From: Trebonia sp.
Lineage (GTDB): Bacteria; Actinomycetota; Actinomycetes; Streptosporangiales; Streptosporangiaceae
NCBI GenBank assembly: GCA_030038035.1
Contig: JASHPP010000526.1
Coordinates: 1-6,500, forward strand
Direction of reading: 5' to 3'
DNA: 6,500 nt
Shown here: in pieces, positions 5,320-6,500 of the stretch
Layout: each line of letters starts with the position of its first letter
How positions within the stretch are numbered: position 1 is the first letter of the stretch
Position numbers and translations under genes: made by a program
Notes under the pieces: generated by a model
Told to the model about the DNA's origin: nothing
What the model saw: only the letters and a program-made list of their open reading frames with translations
Databases searched by the model: none

Positions 5320-6500
5320 ATGACCAAGGGCACCGAGATCCGCTACCGCGTCCGTGGCGGCACGAGCCTGCAGGGCACGGTTTTCATCCAGGGTGCCAAG
5401 AACGCGGCGCTCAAGATGATCGCGGCGTCGCTGCTCGCGGACCGCGGCCGGACCGTGCTGCGGAACGTGCCGCCAATCGAGGACGTGCGGCGCGCCGTCG
5501 AGCTGGCTCAGGCGGTGGGCGCCCTGGTGGAGTTCCACGAGGCGGAACGCACCCTGGTCGTGGACGCGTCACGGCTTACTTCGCCGGTGCTTCCCGCCGA
5601 CATCGCGCGGCGGTTCCGCGGCTCCGTGCTGTTCGTGCCCGCGCTCCTGCACAGGTTCGGCGAGGCCGTCATCGAAGGCATCGGCGGGTGCAACCTGGGC
5701 AGCAGGAACCTCGACTTCCACTACCGCGGTTTCGCCCGGCTCGGCGCGACCGTGGACGAGGGGGGCGCGGTCATCCGCATCACTGCCCACGACGGGCTGC
5801 GCGGCGCTCACCTGTACCTGGATACGCCCTCGCACACCGGCACCGAGAACCTGATCATGGCGGCTTCGCTGGCGCCGGGAACGACGATCATCGACAACAC
5901 CGCCCAAGAGCCCGAGGTGCTCGACGTAATCGCGTTCCTCACCAAGATGGGCGCGGACATCGGCGGCGGCGGCACCGGCTTCATCACGGTGCACGGCGTT
6001 CCGGAACTGACGGCCGTCGAGCACACCGTGATGCCCGACCGGCTCGACGCCGGCGTGTTCGCGATGGCCGCCGCCATCACGGGCGGCGAGATCAACCTGG
6101 TCGGGGCTAACCTGGACCACTTCGGCGTGGTCCGCTGGAAGCTCGAGCAGATGGGGGTGGAGTTCGCCCCCCAGGGCGCCGTGCTCCAGGTGCGAAGGGA
6201 ACGGCCGCTGCGCCCGATCAACGTCATCACCAGCCCGTACCCCGGGTACGCCACCGACCTGCAGTCGCCGATCATGGCCGTGGCCACCTTGGCCGACGGT
6301 GCCAGCTACATCCGGGAGACGATCTTCGACGGCAGGTACACCCTGGTGCCTGAGCTGAACAAGATGGGCGCCAAGGTCGAGGTCGACAGCAACGTCGCGA
6401 TCGTGCACGGCCCCAACCCGCTGCACGGCACCGAGGTAGTGGCGCCGGACCTGCGCGGCGGGGCCGCCCTGATCCTGGCGGGCCTTGCCGCCGAGGGCGA
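5320..6500 (+). CDS. murA: MurA-family UDP-GlcNAc 1-carboxyvinyltransferase (3' end outside window)
   Basis: MurA transfers enolpyruvyl from phosphoenolpyruvate to UDP-N-acetylglucosamine, the first committed step of peptidoglycan precursor synthesis in the cytosol. The frame is open from the ATG at 5320 to the right edge, giving 393 codons of an expected 420-450. Seen in order are QGAKNAALK with the Lys27-Asn28 pair, RRFRGSVLF with Arg100, and GGCNLGSR with the PEP-site cysteine Cys124 (target of fosfomycin) and Arg129. Then come TGTENLIMAA, EPEVLD, MPDRLDAG, PYPGYATDLQ with the general-base Asp313, ETIFDGRY with Arg339, and DLRGGAALILAGLAAEG with Arg379. All key EPSP/MurA residues within reach are kept. 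Several segments differ from the textbook consensus (QGAKN for SGAKN, FHYRGFARLGA for LHLxGLEAMGA). It is therefore a divergent member and may be a second copy. It has its own ribosome binding site 112 bases after purB. A related enolpyruvyl transferase acting on another UDP-sugar or nucleotide cannot be excluded. Confidence 0.88.
   Translation, partial: MTKGTEIRYRVRGGTSLQGTVFIQGAKNAALKMIAASLLADRGRTVLRNVPPIEDVRRAVELAQAVGALVEFHEAERTLVVDASRLTSPVLPADIARRFRGSVLFVPALLHRFGEAVIEGIGGCNLGSRNLDFHYRGFARLGATVDEGGAVIRITAHDGLRGAHLYLDTPSHTGTENLIMAASLAPGTTIIDNTAQEPEVLDVIAFLTKMGADIGGGGTGFITVHGVPELTAVEHTVMPDRLDAGVFAMAAAITGGEINLVGANLDHFGVVRWKLEQMGVEFAPQGAVLQVRRERPLRPINVITSPYPGYATDLQSPIMAVATLADGASYIRETIFDGRYTLVPELNKMGAKVEVDSNVAIVHGPNPLHGTEVVAPDLRGGAALILAGLAAEG

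Overview
This window looks like an ordinary housekeeping stretch of a chromosome from a very GC-rich actinobacterium. The evidence is the strong G/C preference at third codon positions, GTG starts, free use of AGG for arginine (frequent in purA), and the gene order aldolase, DUF3151 protein, adenylosuccinate synthetase. That neighbourhood is familiar from actinomycetes; in Mycobacterium tuberculosis, fba, the DUF3151 gene Rv0360c and purA also lie close together. Streptosporangiales- or Frankia-like groups are plausible, but the sequence alone does not fix the taxon.

Layout from left to right: (1) the C-terminal part of a class II fructose-bisphosphate aldolase on the + strand, cut by the left edge; (2) a 335-base gene-free interval between convergent genes, with a strong GC hairpin, a 22-bp direct repeat and a tract of tandem GGCTAAAG units; (3) a small DUF3151 gene on the - strand; (4) a 125-base divergent intergenic region with a likely purA promoter and a leader hairpin; (5) purA, purD and purB on the + strand, closely spaced (29-nt gap, then a 4-nt GTGA overlap) and probably one transcript; (6) a 112-base gap with a possible promoter and operator-like half-sites; (7) a MurA-family enolpyruvyl transferase with a good ribosome binding site, cut by the right edge.

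The three purine genes work in one pathway. PurD makes glycinamide ribonucleotide early in de novo IMP synthesis. PurB acts twice, at SAICAR cleavage and at adenylosuccinate cleavage. PurA makes adenylosuccinate from IMP, so PurA and PurB together form the complete IMP-to-AMP branch. Aldolase serves glycolysis and gluconeogenesis. The MurA-like enzyme would feed UDP-GlcNAc into peptidoglycan or a related UDP-sugar product.

I found no convincing new system, mobile element, CRISPR array or tRNA/rRNA gene. The points most worth a second look are the MurA-like gene outside its usual actinobacterial setting, the hairpin in the purA leader, and the repeat-rich interval after the aldolase gene.
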